Below are positions 50,736-60,365 of a stretch of 64,000 nt of DNA, piece after piece (the first letter of the stretch is position 1; every line of letters begins with the position of its first letter). The notes beneath the pieces were generated by a model, which ran no database searches, was not told the origin of the DNA, and was given only the letters and a program-made list of their open reading frames with translations. The stretch covers positions 496,001 through 560,000 of the forward strand of contig NZ_CWKH01000003.1 of NCBI RefSeq assembly GCF_001245615.1. Reading direction: 5' to 3'. Origin of the DNA: Mycolicibacterium neworleansense. GTDB lineage: Bacteria > Actinomycetota > Actinomycetes > Mycobacteriales > Mycobacteriaceae. The translations under genes and the position numbers were made by a program.

Positions 50736-51980
50736 TCAACCGCGCGTTGAAGCTCCGTCGTCCTCGGCCGGTTCTGGCGCCGACGAGGCCGTCGCGCCAT
50801 CGCCGCGTAGCTTGTTGGCCCAGGCTCGCACTCCGTCCAGCACCGGCCCACCCGCCCGGCGTGGACCCACAGCACGATCGCGGCCCAGCGCTTTCGGGGA
50901 GAAGTCCGGGCTCTTGCGCAGTAGTGGGCGGGCCGTCGGCTCCGGAGCCCGCGCCGGCCCGGCCGCAGAGCCACCGTCGCGCAGGATGTTTGCACCTTCC
51001 TCGAGCCCGGCGGTGAAATCATCGACGAACCGCTCGGTTTCGGCTCGGGTCGGGATCAGCCGGGCCGGCGTGTACTTCTGCGGGTTGGCCAACGGGTCGT
51101 TGTGCGGGTACCCGTAATCGACCACGGCCCGCAACGCCGGCGTGGCCGCGTCGGCCAGCAGGTTGCCCGGCTCCCCTAACGTGCGCAGCGGTGAGACCAG
51201 CGGCAGGTTCGTCGACTCGTAACCCACGTAGGTGGTGTCGCCGACCTTGCTGATCCGCACCGTGCCGTCGGCCGTCTCCCGCACGACGGTGCCGCCGGAC
51301 TCCAGTGTTTCCCGGCACGCGGCGTCGCAGTCGCGCACGTTGCCCTCGGCGTCGACCGGGAAATCCAGGCTGTCCTGATCGAGCCGGCGGTCGAGGTACG
51401 CCATCAACGAGTTGGCCATGGCAGGTGCATTCCACAGGTAGGCCGGGATGTTGGAGTTGATGTCGTACTCGTAGACCACGTTGACGACGGGCACACCCGG
51501 GTCCGTCGGCGTCGGTATCGGATTCACCCCGATCACGGCGAAGAACGGCAGCCGGGTGCCGAATCCGCCGTTGGGGCTCGCCACGTTGTTGTCGAGTACA
51601 TACAGCGAGGGTTGGGTGACCACCGGATCGTGGGTCAGCTTGCCGTACGTCAGCAGCAGGCTCGCATTGGCCGCACCCCAGCCCGAGGACAGCACCACAT
51701 CGTCGTCGTCACCGCTGTTGTCCTGGATGGCCCGATAGATCCCGAACGGACCGGTGAAGAAGTTCGCGACCACCGGCTCGTCCTGCCCCTGCCGGTACAG
51801 CCCACCGTAGAAATCCGCGACGCCCGCGCCGCTCGGGTTCGTCGAACTCGAGCCGATGATGAGCGCGGACAACTGCACCGCGGTCACCGGCTGCGTCGCC
51901 GCCAGCGCGGCCACTGTCGCCAACGCCATCCCGCCCAGAAAGGAGGCCGGCAACACACGTTCGCCCAAGCGTTGTGCCAT
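50736..51980 (-). CDS. Secreted PE-PPE-domain (alpha/beta hydrolase-like) protein
   Basis: This 414-residue protein has an N-terminal signal (LPASFLGGMALATVAALAA). A PE-PPE serine-hydrolase-like domain (about 35-325) follows, with the nucleophile-elbow candidate VVLSSGWGAANAS, then VLDNNVASPNGGFGTRLPF, VVYEYDINSNIPAYLWNAPA and VVDYGYPHNDPLANPQKY near its end. A C-terminal Pro/Ala/Arg-rich tail (about 340-414) is disordered. It lacks the PE or PPE leader. The start ATG and signal are clear. It may act on lipids or glycolipids in the envelope. Confidence 0.75.
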   Translation of the reverse strand: MAQRLGERVLPASFLGGMALATVAALAATQPVTAVQLSALIIGSSSTNPSGAGVADFYGGLYRQGQDEPVVANFFTGPFGIYRAIQDNSGDDDDVVLSSGWGAANASLLLTYGKLTHDPVVTQPSLYVLDNNVASPNGGFGTRLPFFAVIGVNPIPTPTDPGVPVVNVVYEYDINSNIPAYLWNAPAMANSLMAYLDRRLDQDSLDFPVDAEGNVRDCDAACRETLESGGTVVRETADGTVRISKVGDTTYVGYESTNLPLVSPLRTLGEPGNLLADAATPALRAVVDYGYPHNDPLANPQKYTPARLIPTRAETERFVDDFTAGLEEGANILRDGGSAAGPARAPEPTARPLLRKSPDFSPKALGRDRAVGPRRAGGPVLDGVRAWANKLRGDGATASSAPEPAEDDGASTRG

Positions 51981-52053
51981 GCCGCCGCCTCCCAGCCCAA
52001 TGCGAATGAGCAGAAGCTACCCGACGGCCGACGGCACCGTCAGCTGATGCGAG

Positions 52054-52713
52054 CTAGCGAGGCATGGCGATGCGCAACCCGGCCAACATCACCTGGGCGT
52101 CGGCCATGTAGGTCTCGTTGTTGGGTGCGGTGCTCTGCGCCAACGCCACCAGGTTCCACACCTTCGACCCGAGCGGCACCATCACCGTCACGCCGGTCAC
52201 GTAGATCGTCTTGCCGCCGTCACTGGGCGGCACCGTGTAGTTGGCCATCAACGCCGGGAACCCGCATATCTCCGCGGGGACGTGGGTGATGTTCTGCCCG
52301 CCCCCGGCCTCGAAGCCCTGGATGCTGTCACTGAGCAGATCTTCGGGCGATCGGTTCCCGTCCGTCGCGTCCCCGGTGGCCACCGAGACAGCCGGATTCG
52401 TCACGCCGTCACTGAGGGACACATTACGCAGGACCAATCTGACTGCCCCCGTCGCCAACTCGGGCACCGGTTCCCAGCCCGGCGGCTGCGCGATCCGCAC
52501 CCGGGGTTCGTCGGGCGCGGTCCCCGACAGCTCGATCCAGCGATCCGAATGCAACTGCTCGCACTGCTGCGCCTTATATGCGGGCGAGCCCGGCGAACCC
52601 GGCGATTGTCCGGGTGGCTCGAATCCGGCCGTCGCGGTGCCGTCCGTCAGATGCGTGCAGCCGCTCAGCATCATCGTGGCCACCAAGACGACCACGCCCG
52701 CCAGTCGATTCAC
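52054..52713 (-). CDS. LpqN/LpqT-family lipoprotein
   Basis: This 219-residue lipoprotein has the signal VNRLAGVVVLVATMMLSGCT, with lipobox LSGC and acylated Cys19. The LpqN-type domain (about 65-219) contains IAQPPGWEPV, ICGFPALMANYTVPPSDGGKTIYVTGVTV and MVPLGSKVWNLVALAQSTAP. LpqN/LpqT proteins are mycobacterial surface lipoproteins; LpqT is a Rv1016c-type paralogue. GTG 52713 follows GGGGGA; ATG 52725 is a close alternative. Gene order places it divergent from a metallo-hydrolase across a perfect 16-bp inverted repeat. Confidence 0.8.
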   Translation of the reverse strand: MNRLAGVVVLVATMMLSGCTHLTDGTATAGFEPPGQSPGSPGSPAYKAQQCEQLHSDRWIELSGTAPDEPRVRIAQPPGWEPVPELATGAVRLVLRNVSLSDGVTNPAVSVATGDATDGNRSPEDLLSDSIQGFEAGGGQNITHVPAEICGFPALMANYTVPPSDGGKTIYVTGVTVMVPLGSKVWNLVALAQSTAPNNETYMADAQVMLAGLRIAMPR

Positions 52714-52845
52714 ACCATCCCCCATCGCGGTATCGGCCCCCACACTCACACCCCGGGCATCGTCAGGGCAAATGGGGGGTCGTCGCCGACTCCCTGAGGT
52801 TCTCCTGCCCGCGCTTCCAGCGGTCAATCCGCCAGCAGCCCCTAC

Positions 52846-52894
52846 ATCGACGAAGATGTCGCTGGACCGCCCTCGCCACGACATCTTCGTCGAT
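52846..52894. promoter_or_regulatory. Perfect 16-bp inverted repeat between divergent genes
   Basis: ATCGACGAAGATGTCG (52846-52861) and CGACATCTTCGTCGAT (52879-52894) are exact reverse complements with a 17-bp spacer. Each arm itself contains CGAC...GTCG symmetry, so the pair could be two dimeric operator sites whose centres are 33 bp apart (about three helical turns). It lies upstream of both the lipoprotein and the metallo-hydrolase. Confidence 0.7.
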
Positions 52895-52925
52895 TTGAGG
52901 GCAGCCATGAGAAAGGGCGGCAGTC

Positions 52926-53753
52926 ATGTCCAGCTGCGTGCACGTTCCCCTGACGACGCAACGGGCACCGTTCGGCGTCGCGGTCCTCGGCGGTCCGACC
53001 ACGGTGGTCGACATCGGCGGGTACCGGCTCATCTGTGACCCCACCTTCGATCCTCCTGGGGACTACGGCTACCTGCAGAAGCTCACTGGGCCCGCCGTCG
53101 ACGAGACCGTTGTCGGTGATGTCGACGTCGCGCTGGTCAGCCATGACCTGCATTACGACAATCTCGACATCTCCGGCCGCGCGTTCGCGCTGGCCGCACC
53201 CGTCCTGCTCACGACACCCACCGCCGCCCCGCGTCTGGGCGGACCGTCAAAGCCGTTGGCGCCCTGGACGACGTGGGTGTCACCCGGCGGTGGACTGGAA
53301 GTGACCGCAGTCCCGGCCCGACACGGCCCAGCCGACGGCGAGCTCAACGAAGAAGGCTTCGTCAACTGCGAGGTCATCGGATTCGTCGTCAGCGCCACCG
53401 ACGGTCCCAGGGTCTACATCAGCGGGGACAACACCGCCATCGCGATCGTCCGGGAGATCCGCGAACGCGTCGGCGACATCGATTGCGCGGTGTTGTTCGC
53501 GGGTTCGGCATCAGTACCGGCGAAGTTCGACGGGCGACCGCTCAGCCTGACCGCCGAGCGCGCCGCCGCTGCCGCAGAGGTGCTCGACGCGCCTCATGTC
53601 GTCGTCGCCCATCAGGACGGCTGGCGGCACTTCAGGCAGGGCCCTGCCGATACGGTCGCAGCCTTCCACGCCGGCGGCATCACCGAGAGGTTGTGTGGCG
53701 CCCCACTCGGACAGATGTGCAACCCATCCCATCGACCCGCCGCCACGGCCTAG
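52926..53753 (+). CDS. Metallo-beta-lactamase-fold hydrolase (UlaG-like)
   Basis: This 275-residue MBL-fold protein has the first metal segment ALVSHDLHYDNLD in place of the usual HxHxDH, then VPARHGP and VYISGDNTAI, where the usual late His/Asp pair sits. This is the UlaG-like arrangement of actinobacterial MBL proteins. It is cytoplasmic, since no signal is visible. ATG 52926 follows AAAGGGCGG. It is divergent from the LpqN-type lipoprotein, and its stop overlaps the convergent VWA gene. Confidence 0.75.
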   Translation: MSSCVHVPLTTQRAPFGVAVLGGPTTVVDIGGYRLICDPTFDPPGDYGYLQKLTGPAVDETVVGDVDVALVSHDLHYDNLDISGRAFALAAPVLLTTPTAAPRLGGPSKPLAPWTTWVSPGGGLEVTAVPARHGPADGELNEEGFVNCEVIGFVVSATDGPRVYISGDNTAIAIVREIRERVGDIDCAVLFAGSASVPAKFDGRPLSLTAERAAAAAEVLDAPHVVVAHQDGWRHFRQGPADTVAAFHAGGITERLCGAPLGQMCNPSHRPAATA

Positions 53754-55738
53754 CGCCGCCGCGAGTGCAGGTAGTCACCAACCACCGCGGCACCCAGGCC
53801 GTCGAGATCGGGCACCACCACACGCCCCTGCACACGGCGGGCCACCTGGTCGATGAACCGGGCCAGCCCCGGATCAGAGCCCAGCCTGAAGATCGTCACC
53901 TGTGCGCCGAGGCGGGCCACCTCGTCAAAACCCCGCACCGTGTGGCCGATGGTTCGCGGGTGCGGCGGGTAGTCGAAGAAGACTTCCGACCCGTGACCGT
54001 CACCGAAGTCTTCAAGGTGCGCGGTGGGCTCACCATCGGTCACCACGAGCACGACGGGCTGGGCGTTGGGATGACGACGCAGATGCCGCGTCGCCAGCGC
54101 GAGCGCATGGTGCAGATTGGTGCCCTGCTCGTACACGCCCTCCAGCCCCGTCAGCTCGCCCGCGGTCACCGTGCGGGCGTACCGGCCAAAGGCGATGATC
54201 TGCAATTCATCTGACCGGAACCGGGTGCTCACCAGGTGGTTGAGGGCCAGCGCGGTGCGCTTCATCGGCAGCCAGCGGTTCTCCATCACCATCGAGAACG
54301 AGGTGTCCACCAGCAGCGCCACGCAGGCCTGGGTGCGGGTCTCCGTCTCGGAGATCTCCACATCCTCGACCGCGAACCGGATAGGCCGCTCCACGAGTCC
54401 GGTGCCTGCCTGGCGCAGCACCGCGTTGGTCACCGTGCGGGTGACGTTCCACGGTTCGGTGTCACCGAACTGCCACGGCCGCGTGGCTCCGGTCAGCTCG
54501 CCGGCCGCACCGGCCCGGCGCGTGTCCCGCTCACCGTGACGCCCCGAAAGTTGTTGCGCCACATCACGCAGTGCGGTCTGGCCGAGCTGACGCATCGCCT
54601 TCGGCGACAGCCGCCACTGCCCGTCCGATCCACGGTCGATGAAGCCCTGGTTCACCAAGGCTTTCTCCAGTTCGGCCAGCGTTCGGGCGTCGATCGCGGC
54701 ATCCTCACCGAGTTGACGGGCCAGCGACTCGAGGTCGACGTCATCCATCGACGCGCCGGCATAGCTCTGCGACAGCGCATCGGCCAACTGCTCAAGCTCG
54801 GCGATGTCGGACATCGCCTGGGCGCCCTCCCCCATGCCCAGCGGGTCCCCACCGGAGAAACGCTCCGAACCGGTCCAATCCTCACCCGGCCGCGCCGCCT
54901 GTAGGTGTGAGTCGAGCCGGTTCAGCGCGTTCATCAGCGACGGCGAACCAAAGGCCTGCTGCGCCAAGGCATCCAGTTCGGCGCGCTGCTCGGCCGACAG
55001 ACTGTTGCGGAACCGCTGTGCGGCTGCCGCCCGCTGCGCCAGCGAGTCCAACAGCTCATCGATGTTCTGCGGGTTCTCCGGGAAGAACTCGCCGTGCTTT
55101 TCCATGAACTGTTGGAAGTCCTGCGGGGTGTCCTCCCCGCGGGCGTGCTTGTCCAGCAGATCGTTCAGGTCATCGAGCATGTCGTTGACCCGCTGCCGAT
55201 CCTCGTCGGTGGCGTTCTCCAACGCCTCCTTCATGCCGGCGAAACGCTGGTCCAGCATCTCCCGGCCCAGCAGATCCTTGATCTGCTCGTACTTCTCCCG
55301 GGCCTCGGGGCTGCGCCAGTCATAGTCGGCGAGTTCCTGAACGGCCTTGGCCGGTGACGGCGAGAGTGCCTCCATCTGCAGTTCGCCAAACCGCGCATTG
55401 TCGTCGAGTGCGCGGGCCAGCTCCTTGCGCTCGGCCAGCACGGCCTCGTCGAGCAGCTTCTTGATCTCCTGCAGCGTGCCGTCAAGGTTGTGCCGCTGCA
55501 ACAACTCCCGGCGCTTCCGGTTGGCCTCGGCGGCCAGCCGGTCGGTACCGCGCATGCCCTCGGTGCCGCGTCGCATCAGCTCGGAGAGCGCTCGGCGCGG
55601 CGAGCTGCCCTCCATGACGCTCTGACCGATCTGCTCGAGGGCGTCGCGCAGATCGATCGGCGGTGCCAAGGGGTCGGGGCCACCGGTGTATCGCGAATAC
55701 CGCGAGGTGTGCCCGTGTCCCCGGCCGGGATCAGCCAT
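53750..55738 (-). CDS. VWA-domain protein, partner of the AAA ATPase (Rv0959 type)
   Basis: This 662-residue protein has a long helical N-terminal half (about 60-370, rich in Glu, Leu and Arg) and a C-terminal von Willebrand A domain. Its MIDAS motif is DTSFS (Asp478), with VVTDGEP later. It overlaps the preceding AAA gene by 8 bp. MoxR/ChlI-type ATPase plus VWA pairs act as metal-dependent chaperones that insert or remodel a client; the client here is unknown. The same pair, Rv0958-Rv0959, stands next to purH in M. tuberculosis. Confidence 0.88.
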   Translation of the reverse strand: MADPGRGHGHTSRYSRYTGGPDPLAPPIDLRDALEQIGQSVMEGSSPRRALSELMRRGTEGMRGTDRLAAEANRKRRELLQRHNLDGTLQEIKKLLDEAVLAERKELARALDDNARFGELQMEALSPSPAKAVQELADYDWRSPEAREKYEQIKDLLGREMLDQRFAGMKEALENATDEDRQRVNDMLDDLNDLLDKHARGEDTPQDFQQFMEKHGEFFPENPQNIDELLDSLAQRAAAAQRFRNSLSAEQRAELDALAQQAFGSPSLMNALNRLDSHLQAARPGEDWTGSERFSGGDPLGMGEGAQAMSDIAELEQLADALSQSYAGASMDDVDLESLARQLGEDAAIDARTLAELEKALVNQGFIDRGSDGQWRLSPKAMRQLGQTALRDVAQQLSGRHGERDTRRAGAAGELTGATRPWQFGDTEPWNVTRTVTNAVLRQAGTGLVERPIRFAVEDVEISETETRTQACVALLVDTSFSMVMENRWLPMKRTALALNHLVSTRFRSDELQIIAFGRYARTVTAGELTGLEGVYEQGTNLHHALALATRHLRRHPNAQPVVLVVTDGEPTAHLEDFGDGHGSEVFFDYPPHPRTIGHTVRGFDEVARLGAQVTIFRLGSDPGLARFIDQVARRVQGRVVVPDLDGLGAAVVGDYLHSRRR

Positions 55739-57116
55739 AGACCGTCTCGCCCTCCCCCGTCACCTTGTCCACACGCTTGGCCAGATACAGCGCCTCCAAG
55801 GCCAATTCGACCGCAGCGGCCCGCTGCCCCACCGACACCGCACCCAACCGGGAAGCGAGCGTGTCGAGGACCGGCAGATCCGGCAGCGCGGCCAGGACGT
55901 CCTTTGCCGACACCCGTTCACCGGTGGTCACCGGGGAGCCCTCCTCGACCGCGGCCACCAGCGGGGCGACGTCGATGCCGCCCAGCAGCCGCTGTGCGGT
56001 GTCGGCGGTGGCGCGTCGCAGCAGGTGCTCCAGCACCGCCTGCTCGCGTCCCTCCTCGCCCGTCTCGAACTCCAATTTGCCACGCAGCACGTCGATCACG
56101 GTGGCCAGGTCGACCACCCGGGCCACCGGATCGTCCTCACCGAGAATCGCCGAGCGGTGCCGGGCCGAGGCCGCCACCGTCTCGGCTGCGGCGATCGCGA
56201 ACCGCGCCGACACACCGGAACGCTGATCGATAGAGTTCGATTCACGCAGATTGCGGGCGAACCGCGCCAGCACCCCGAGCAGGTAATCGGGAACCTCGGC
56301 GGCCAGCTGGGCCTCCTGGCGGATCACCCCGACCTCGTCGTCGATCTCCAGCGGGTAGTGCGTGCGGATCTCGGCGCCGAACCGATCCTTGAGCGGGGTG
56401 ATGATCCGGCCGCGGTTGGTGTAGTCCTCCGGGTTGGCGCTGGCCACGACGAGCACGTCGAGCGGCAGCCGCAACGTGTAGCCGCGCACCTGAATGTCGC
56501 GCTCCTCCATCACGTTGAGCATCGACACCTGAATCCGCTCGGCCAGATCGGGCAGCTCGTTGACGGCCACGATGCCGCGGTGCGCCCGCGGGATCAGCCC
56601 GTAGGCGATCGTTTCCGGGTCACCCAGGCTGCGCCCCTCGGCCACTTTGATCGGGTCGATGTCGCCGACGAGATCGGCCACGCTCGTGTCCGGCGTGGCC
56701 AGCTTCTCGGTGTACCGCTCACTGCGGTGTCGCCACTCGATCGGCAGATCGTCACCGGAATCGGCGGCACGGCGGATCGACTCCGGCGTGATCGGGCTGT
56801 ACGGGTGCTCACCCAACTCCGATCCCGAGATCACCGGCGTCCACTCGTCGAGCAGCCCGGTCAGCGCGCGCAGTAGCCGCGTCTTGCCCTGACCGCGCTC
56901 ACCGAGCAGCACCACATCGTGGCCGGCGATCAAAGCCCGCTCCAGCTGCGGGATCACCGTGTCGTCAAATCCCAGGATTCCCGGCCACACATCGCGGCGG
57001 TCCGCGAGGGCGGACAGCAGGTTCTCCCGAATTTCGGCTTTCACACCCCGCTCACGATGGCCGGAGGCACGCAGCTCACCGACGGTGCGAGGCAGATCCT
57101 TGGGTTGGCTCACCAC
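55731..57116 (-). CDS. Mg-chelatase ChlI-like AAA+ ATPase (Rv0958 type)
   Basis: This 461-residue AAA+ protein has a Walker A at 72-80 (GERGQGKTR), Walker B and sensor motifs (GIVAVNELPDLAERIQVSMLNVMEER, split) and a C-terminal helical domain. It is homologous to Mg-chelatase subunit I and MoxR ATPases, and Rv0958 is the M. tuberculosis counterpart. It probably works with the VWA protein that follows, with which it overlaps, as an ATP-driven folding or metal-insertion machine. GTG start. Confidence 0.88.
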   Translation of the reverse strand: MVSQPKDLPRTVGELRASGHRERGVKAEIRENLLSALADRRDVWPGILGFDDTVIPQLERALIAGHDVVLLGERGQGKTRLLRALTGLLDEWTPVISGSELGEHPYSPITPESIRRAADSGDDLPIEWRHRSERYTEKLATPDTSVADLVGDIDPIKVAEGRSLGDPETIAYGLIPRAHRGIVAVNELPDLAERIQVSMLNVMEERDIQVRGYTLRLPLDVLVVASANPEDYTNRGRIITPLKDRFGAEIRTHYPLEIDDEVGVIRQEAQLAAEVPDYLLGVLARFARNLRESNSIDQRSGVSARFAIAAAETVAASARHRSAILGEDDPVARVVDLATVIDVLRGKLEFETGEEGREQAVLEHLLRRATADTAQRLLGGIDVAPLVAAVEEGSPVTTGERVSAKDVLAALPDLPVLDTLASRLGAVSVGQRAAAVELALEALYLAKRVDKVTGEGETVYG

Positions 57117-57263
57117 TCCACGCTACGACTGAAGACGACCGCGCACATCGCCACCCGGCAGAACTGAGGTCACAGCGCCGCCCGCGGGCGCGAACCGCCG
57201 CATGTGGGCCACACAGCCCGACATACTCGTTGTCCGAGCGCCGCGACCGGTAGTCTGCGCTCC

Positions 57264-59114
57264 ATGCCGTTGGCTAGCGGTCAGGAATTCGCCGGGTTCA
57301 CCATCGTCAAGTTGGTGGGCACCGGTGGCATGGGCGAGGTCTATCTGGCGTCCCACCCGCGGTTACCCCGCGAGGACGCCCTCAAAGTGCTGCCCATCAG
57401 CGTCAGCTCGGACAACGAATTCCGGCAACGATTCATCCGTGAGGCCGACATGGCCGCCACCCTGTGGCATCCGCACATCGTCGGCGTCCACGACCGCGGC
57501 GAATTCGAGGGCCGCCTGTGGATCTCGATGGACTACGTCGACGGGCACGACGCCGCCAAGCTGCTGCACGACCAGTACCCCAAGGGGATGCCGGCCGAAG
57601 ACGTCATCGAGGTCGTCACCGCCGTCGGCGACGCCTTGGACTACGCGCATCAGCGCAAGCTACTGCACCGGGATGTGAAGCCGGCCAACATCCTGCTCAC
57701 CAGCAAACAGGGCGCCAAGCGCCGCATCATGCTGACCGACTTCGGCATCGCGCGGCGCGCGGACGAGGTCAATGGACTCACGTCGACCAACATCACCGTG
57801 GGTTCGATGTCCTACACCGCGCCCGAGCAGCTGATGGGCCAGCCCCTTGACGGCCGGGCTGACCAGTACTCGCTGGCCGCCACCGCCTATCGCCTGTTCA
57901 CCGGCACCCCGCCGTTCGCGCACAGCAACCCGGCCGTGGTGATCAGCCACCACCTGAACTCCCCACCGCCCAAGCTCGCCGACACGAAACCCGAACTGGC
58001 CGTATTCGATTCGGTGATGGCCAAGGCGCTGTCGAAGGACGCCAAGGACCGCTACGACACCTGCCACGACTTCGCCGTCGCACTGGCCGAGGCAGCCACC
58101 GGAACCACCCCCGAGGTGCGCACCCCGGCACCCACTCACGAGCCGGCGCCGCCGACCACCCCGCTGATCATCCCGAAGCCGGTGAACCCGCCGCCCGCCC
58201 CGCTGTCGCCGTCGAACCCGAGGCCCGTTCCCCCGTCGGAACCGCCGGTGTTCACCTCATCTTGGGCGGGCAACGAAACGTCTTCCCGCAAACCCGTTGC
58301 GGGCGCACCGGTCGCCATGCCGGGCGTCGTCGGACCGGCCGGGCCGGTTGGGCCGCCGCAGACCAACTTCGGGCCGCCCCCGCTGCCGCACACCCCGATC
58401 CCGAAGAAGTCGGGTAACCGGCGCGGCCTCGTCATCGCCGCCGCCGCCATCGGCGCGGTGATCCTGCTCGTCGGCGGCATCACGATGGCAATGACGTCCG
58501 GCGACGAAAACGGCGGCGGCGGCGGTGAGACCACCTCCGCGGTCGCCACCGATACGTCGGCGGAAACCACCACCTCGCCCGCACCGCCGGGCCACGCCTT
58601 CACCATCGCCGACTACATCAAGCAGAGCGGCATCGTCGAAACACCGGTCCACCGCGGTGATCCGGGCGCACCGGTGTTCACCATGCCGACCCCGCCCGGA
58701 TGGATCGACGCCGGCCCGCGCACCCCGGCCTGGGCCTACTCGGCGATCGTGAACGATCCGGTGAACCCGACCGAACCGCCGTCGGTCGTCTCGCTGATCT
58801 CCAGGCTGGCCGGCGACGTCGACCCCAACAAGCTGCTCGAGTTCGCACCCAACGAGCTGCAGAACCTGGCCGACTACAAGCCGAGCGGCGACGTGACCCG
58901 CGGGAACATCAGCGGATTCCCCACCGTGCACCTGGCCGGCACCTACGCCAAGGGCGGCCAGCGTCGGGCCATCACCCAGACCACCGTCGTGATCCAGGCG
59001 CCCGGCAACGTCTACGTGCTGCAGATCAACGCCGACGCCACCGAACGTGACAAGACCGCCCTGACCGACATCAACAAGGCGATCGAGGGCCAGGCCACCA
59101 TCACCGTGCCCTGA
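57264..59114 (+). CDS. Eukaryotic-type Ser/Thr protein kinase with LpqN-like extracytoplasmic domain
   Basis: This 616-residue protein has a kinase domain at about 10-275: Gly loop [11 protein letters not shown], Lys41 (DALKVL), HRDVKPAN with Asp137, DFG at Asp159-Gly161, and APEQL. A Pro-rich linker (about 285-385) and one membrane segment (about 388-412, [20 protein letters not shown]) follow. The C-terminal external domain (about 445-616, [41 protein letters not shown]) resembles LpqN/LpqT. Mycobacterial kinases of the PknB type use such outer domains as sensors. The start ATG gives MPLASGQEF. It stands beside the VWA/ATPase pair. Confidence 0.88.
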   Translation: MPLASGQEFAGFTIVKLVGTGGMGEVYLASHPRLPREDALKVLPISVSSDNEFRQRFIREADMAATLWHPHIVGVHDRGEFEGRLWISMDYVDGHDAAKLLHDQYPKGMPAEDVIEVVTAVGDALDYAHQRKLLHRDVKPANILLTSKQGAKRRIMLTDFGIARRADEVNGLTSTNITVGSMSYTAPEQLMGQPLDGRADQYSLAATAYRLFTGTPPFAHSNPAVVISHHLNSPPPKLADTKPELAVFDSVMAKALSKDAKDRYDTCHDFAVALAEAATGTTPEVRTPAPTHEPAPPTTPLIIPKPVNPPPAPLSPSNPRPVPPSEPPVFTSSWAGNETSSRKPVAGAPVAMPGVVGPAGPVGPPQTNFGPPPLPHTPIPKKSGNRRGLVIAAAAIGAVILLVGGITMAMTSGDENGGGGGETTSAVATDTSAETTTSPAPPGHAFTIADYIKQSGIVETPVHRGDPGAPVFTMPTPPGWIDAGPRTPAWAYSAIVNDPVNPTEPPSVVSLISRLAGDVDPNKLLEFAPNELQNLADYKPSGDVTRGNISGFPTVHLAGTYAKGGQRRAITQTTVVIQAPGNVYVLQINADATERDKTALTDINKAIEGQATITVP

Positions 59115-59152
59115 GCCACGAGTTACTTCAGGTACCCAGTACCCTTGGTACC

Positions 59153-60166
59153 GTGAATTCGCTCGATTGGCGTAGCCGCCCGGCCACCGTGCACTTCGGC
59201 CCCGCATCTCTGCAGTCCAGGGCACTCGGCTGGACCACCGCGATCTTCGTCCGCCCATTGCTGGGTCTACTGACCCTGATCGGAATGGGCATCAACCGCG
59301 TCGCCCCCGATGTGTTGCAGCGCGCGCACCTCGACGTCATCGACCGGCCCCTGCGGTTCATCAAGCCGCTGCCCGGTACCGAGGTGACACCGGTGGCGCT
59401 GCCCCACTGCCCGGCCGAATGGGTGATCGCACCCGAGGCCCGCGATTCCGATCGGGTGATCGTCTACCTGCACGGCTCGGCGCTGGTGACCCTTGGCCTG
59501 AACTCACACCGCCGTTTCGTGTCGAAGCTGTCTGCCGCCACCGGGGCACGTGTGCTCAACGTGGGCTACCGGCTGGCCCCGCAGGCCGACATCGACGACG
59601 CCGTCGCCGACGGACTCGACGGCTACCGCCTGGCCCTGTCCCTTGGGTTCGCCCCCGAAAAGATTGTCCTGGCCGGCGATTCGGCCGGCGGACTGTTCGC
59701 CGCCGACACCGCCCTGGCCGCCCGCGACGCCGGGCTGCCGGTGCCCGCCGGGCAGGTCCTGCTCTCGCCACTGACGTCATCCGACATGGACCTGAAATAC
59801 CGTGCCCTGCAAGAGCATCGCGACGTGATGTTCCCGTTCATGACGGTGAAGTTCATCTACGACGTGTTCGCCACGGTCAACGGCACCCGGCCCACACCGG
59901 TGATGCCGCCCGAGGCGGACCTGCACGGGCTCGGGCCGTTCCTGCTCCAGGTCGGTACGCACGAGATGCTGCTGAACGACACCTTCGCCCTGGCCGACAA
60001 GCTTCAGGCCGCCGGCGTTCCGGCGTGGGTTCAGGTGTGGGACAGGGCGATGCACATGTTCCAGCTGAGCTTCGACGTCAACCCCGACGCGCGTCAGGCG
60101 GTCGAGGAGATCACGTCATTCATCGCATACGCGACCGCTGAGGTCGAGGACGAGGTGAGCGCGTAG
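59153..60166 (+). CDS. Alpha/beta hydrolase of the hormone-sensitive-lipase (Lip) family
   Basis: This 337-residue protein has YLHGSALV (oxyanion HGS in place of HGG), the nucleophile GDSAGG, and a late GTHEMLLND with His in HMFQ. This is the acyl-hydrolase fold of mycobacterial Lip proteins (LipU/LipH-type). An N-terminal hydrophobic stretch (about 30-50, IFVRPLLGLLTLIGMG) may be a membrane anchor or an amphipathic lid. GTG 59153 starts the protein. It may hydrolyse short-chain esters or lipids, and lies 38 bp after the kinase gene. Confidence 0.8.
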   Translation: MNSLDWRSRPATVHFGPASLQSRALGWTTAIFVRPLLGLLTLIGMGINRVAPDVLQRAHLDVIDRPLRFIKPLPGTEVTPVALPHCPAEWVIAPEARDSDRVIVYLHGSALVTLGLNSHRRFVSKLSAATGARVLNVGYRLAPQADIDDAVADGLDGYRLALSLGFAPEKIVLAGDSAGGLFAADTALAARDAGLPVPAGQVLLSPLTSSDMDLKYRALQEHRDVMFPFMTVKFIYDVFATVNGTRPTPVMPPEADLHGLGPFLLQVGTHEMLLNDTFALADKLQAAGVPAWVQVWDRAMHMFQLSFDVNPDARQAVEEITSFIAYATAEVEDEVSA

Positions 60167-60177
60167 AGGCTCTTCGT

Positions 60178-60272
60178 GGTGCATTAGTCCTGCGCCGCTT
60201 TCTACCCCTGGGTCGTAGATCGCCTGCTGTAGCGACCCCCTGGTAGAAAGCGATGAGCAGCGCGGCGCACCA
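60178..60272. repeat. Imperfect inverted-repeat element upstream of the DUF559 gene
   Basis: The core arms are CGCTTTCTACC (60196-60206) and GGTAGAAAGCG (60242-60252), with GGGTCG/CGACCC inside and TGGTGC (60178) to GCACCA (60272) outside. The motif TTTCTACCCCTGGGTCG recurs in the two elements after the gene. The stretch 60167-60365 contains no other gene. Confidence 0.75.
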
Positions 60273-60365
60273 AATTGATCCACAGCGCGCGGTTCATCCC
60301 CAACCTCAGCTGAAGCGTGCGTGGGCACCGTCATTCCGTCGGTCATGCCCTCGACCATCGGTGCC

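Noticed and set aside
53273..54214. Open frame across the MBL and VWA gene ends.
   Set aside because: It is Arg-rich shadow sequence in another phase, with no start signal.
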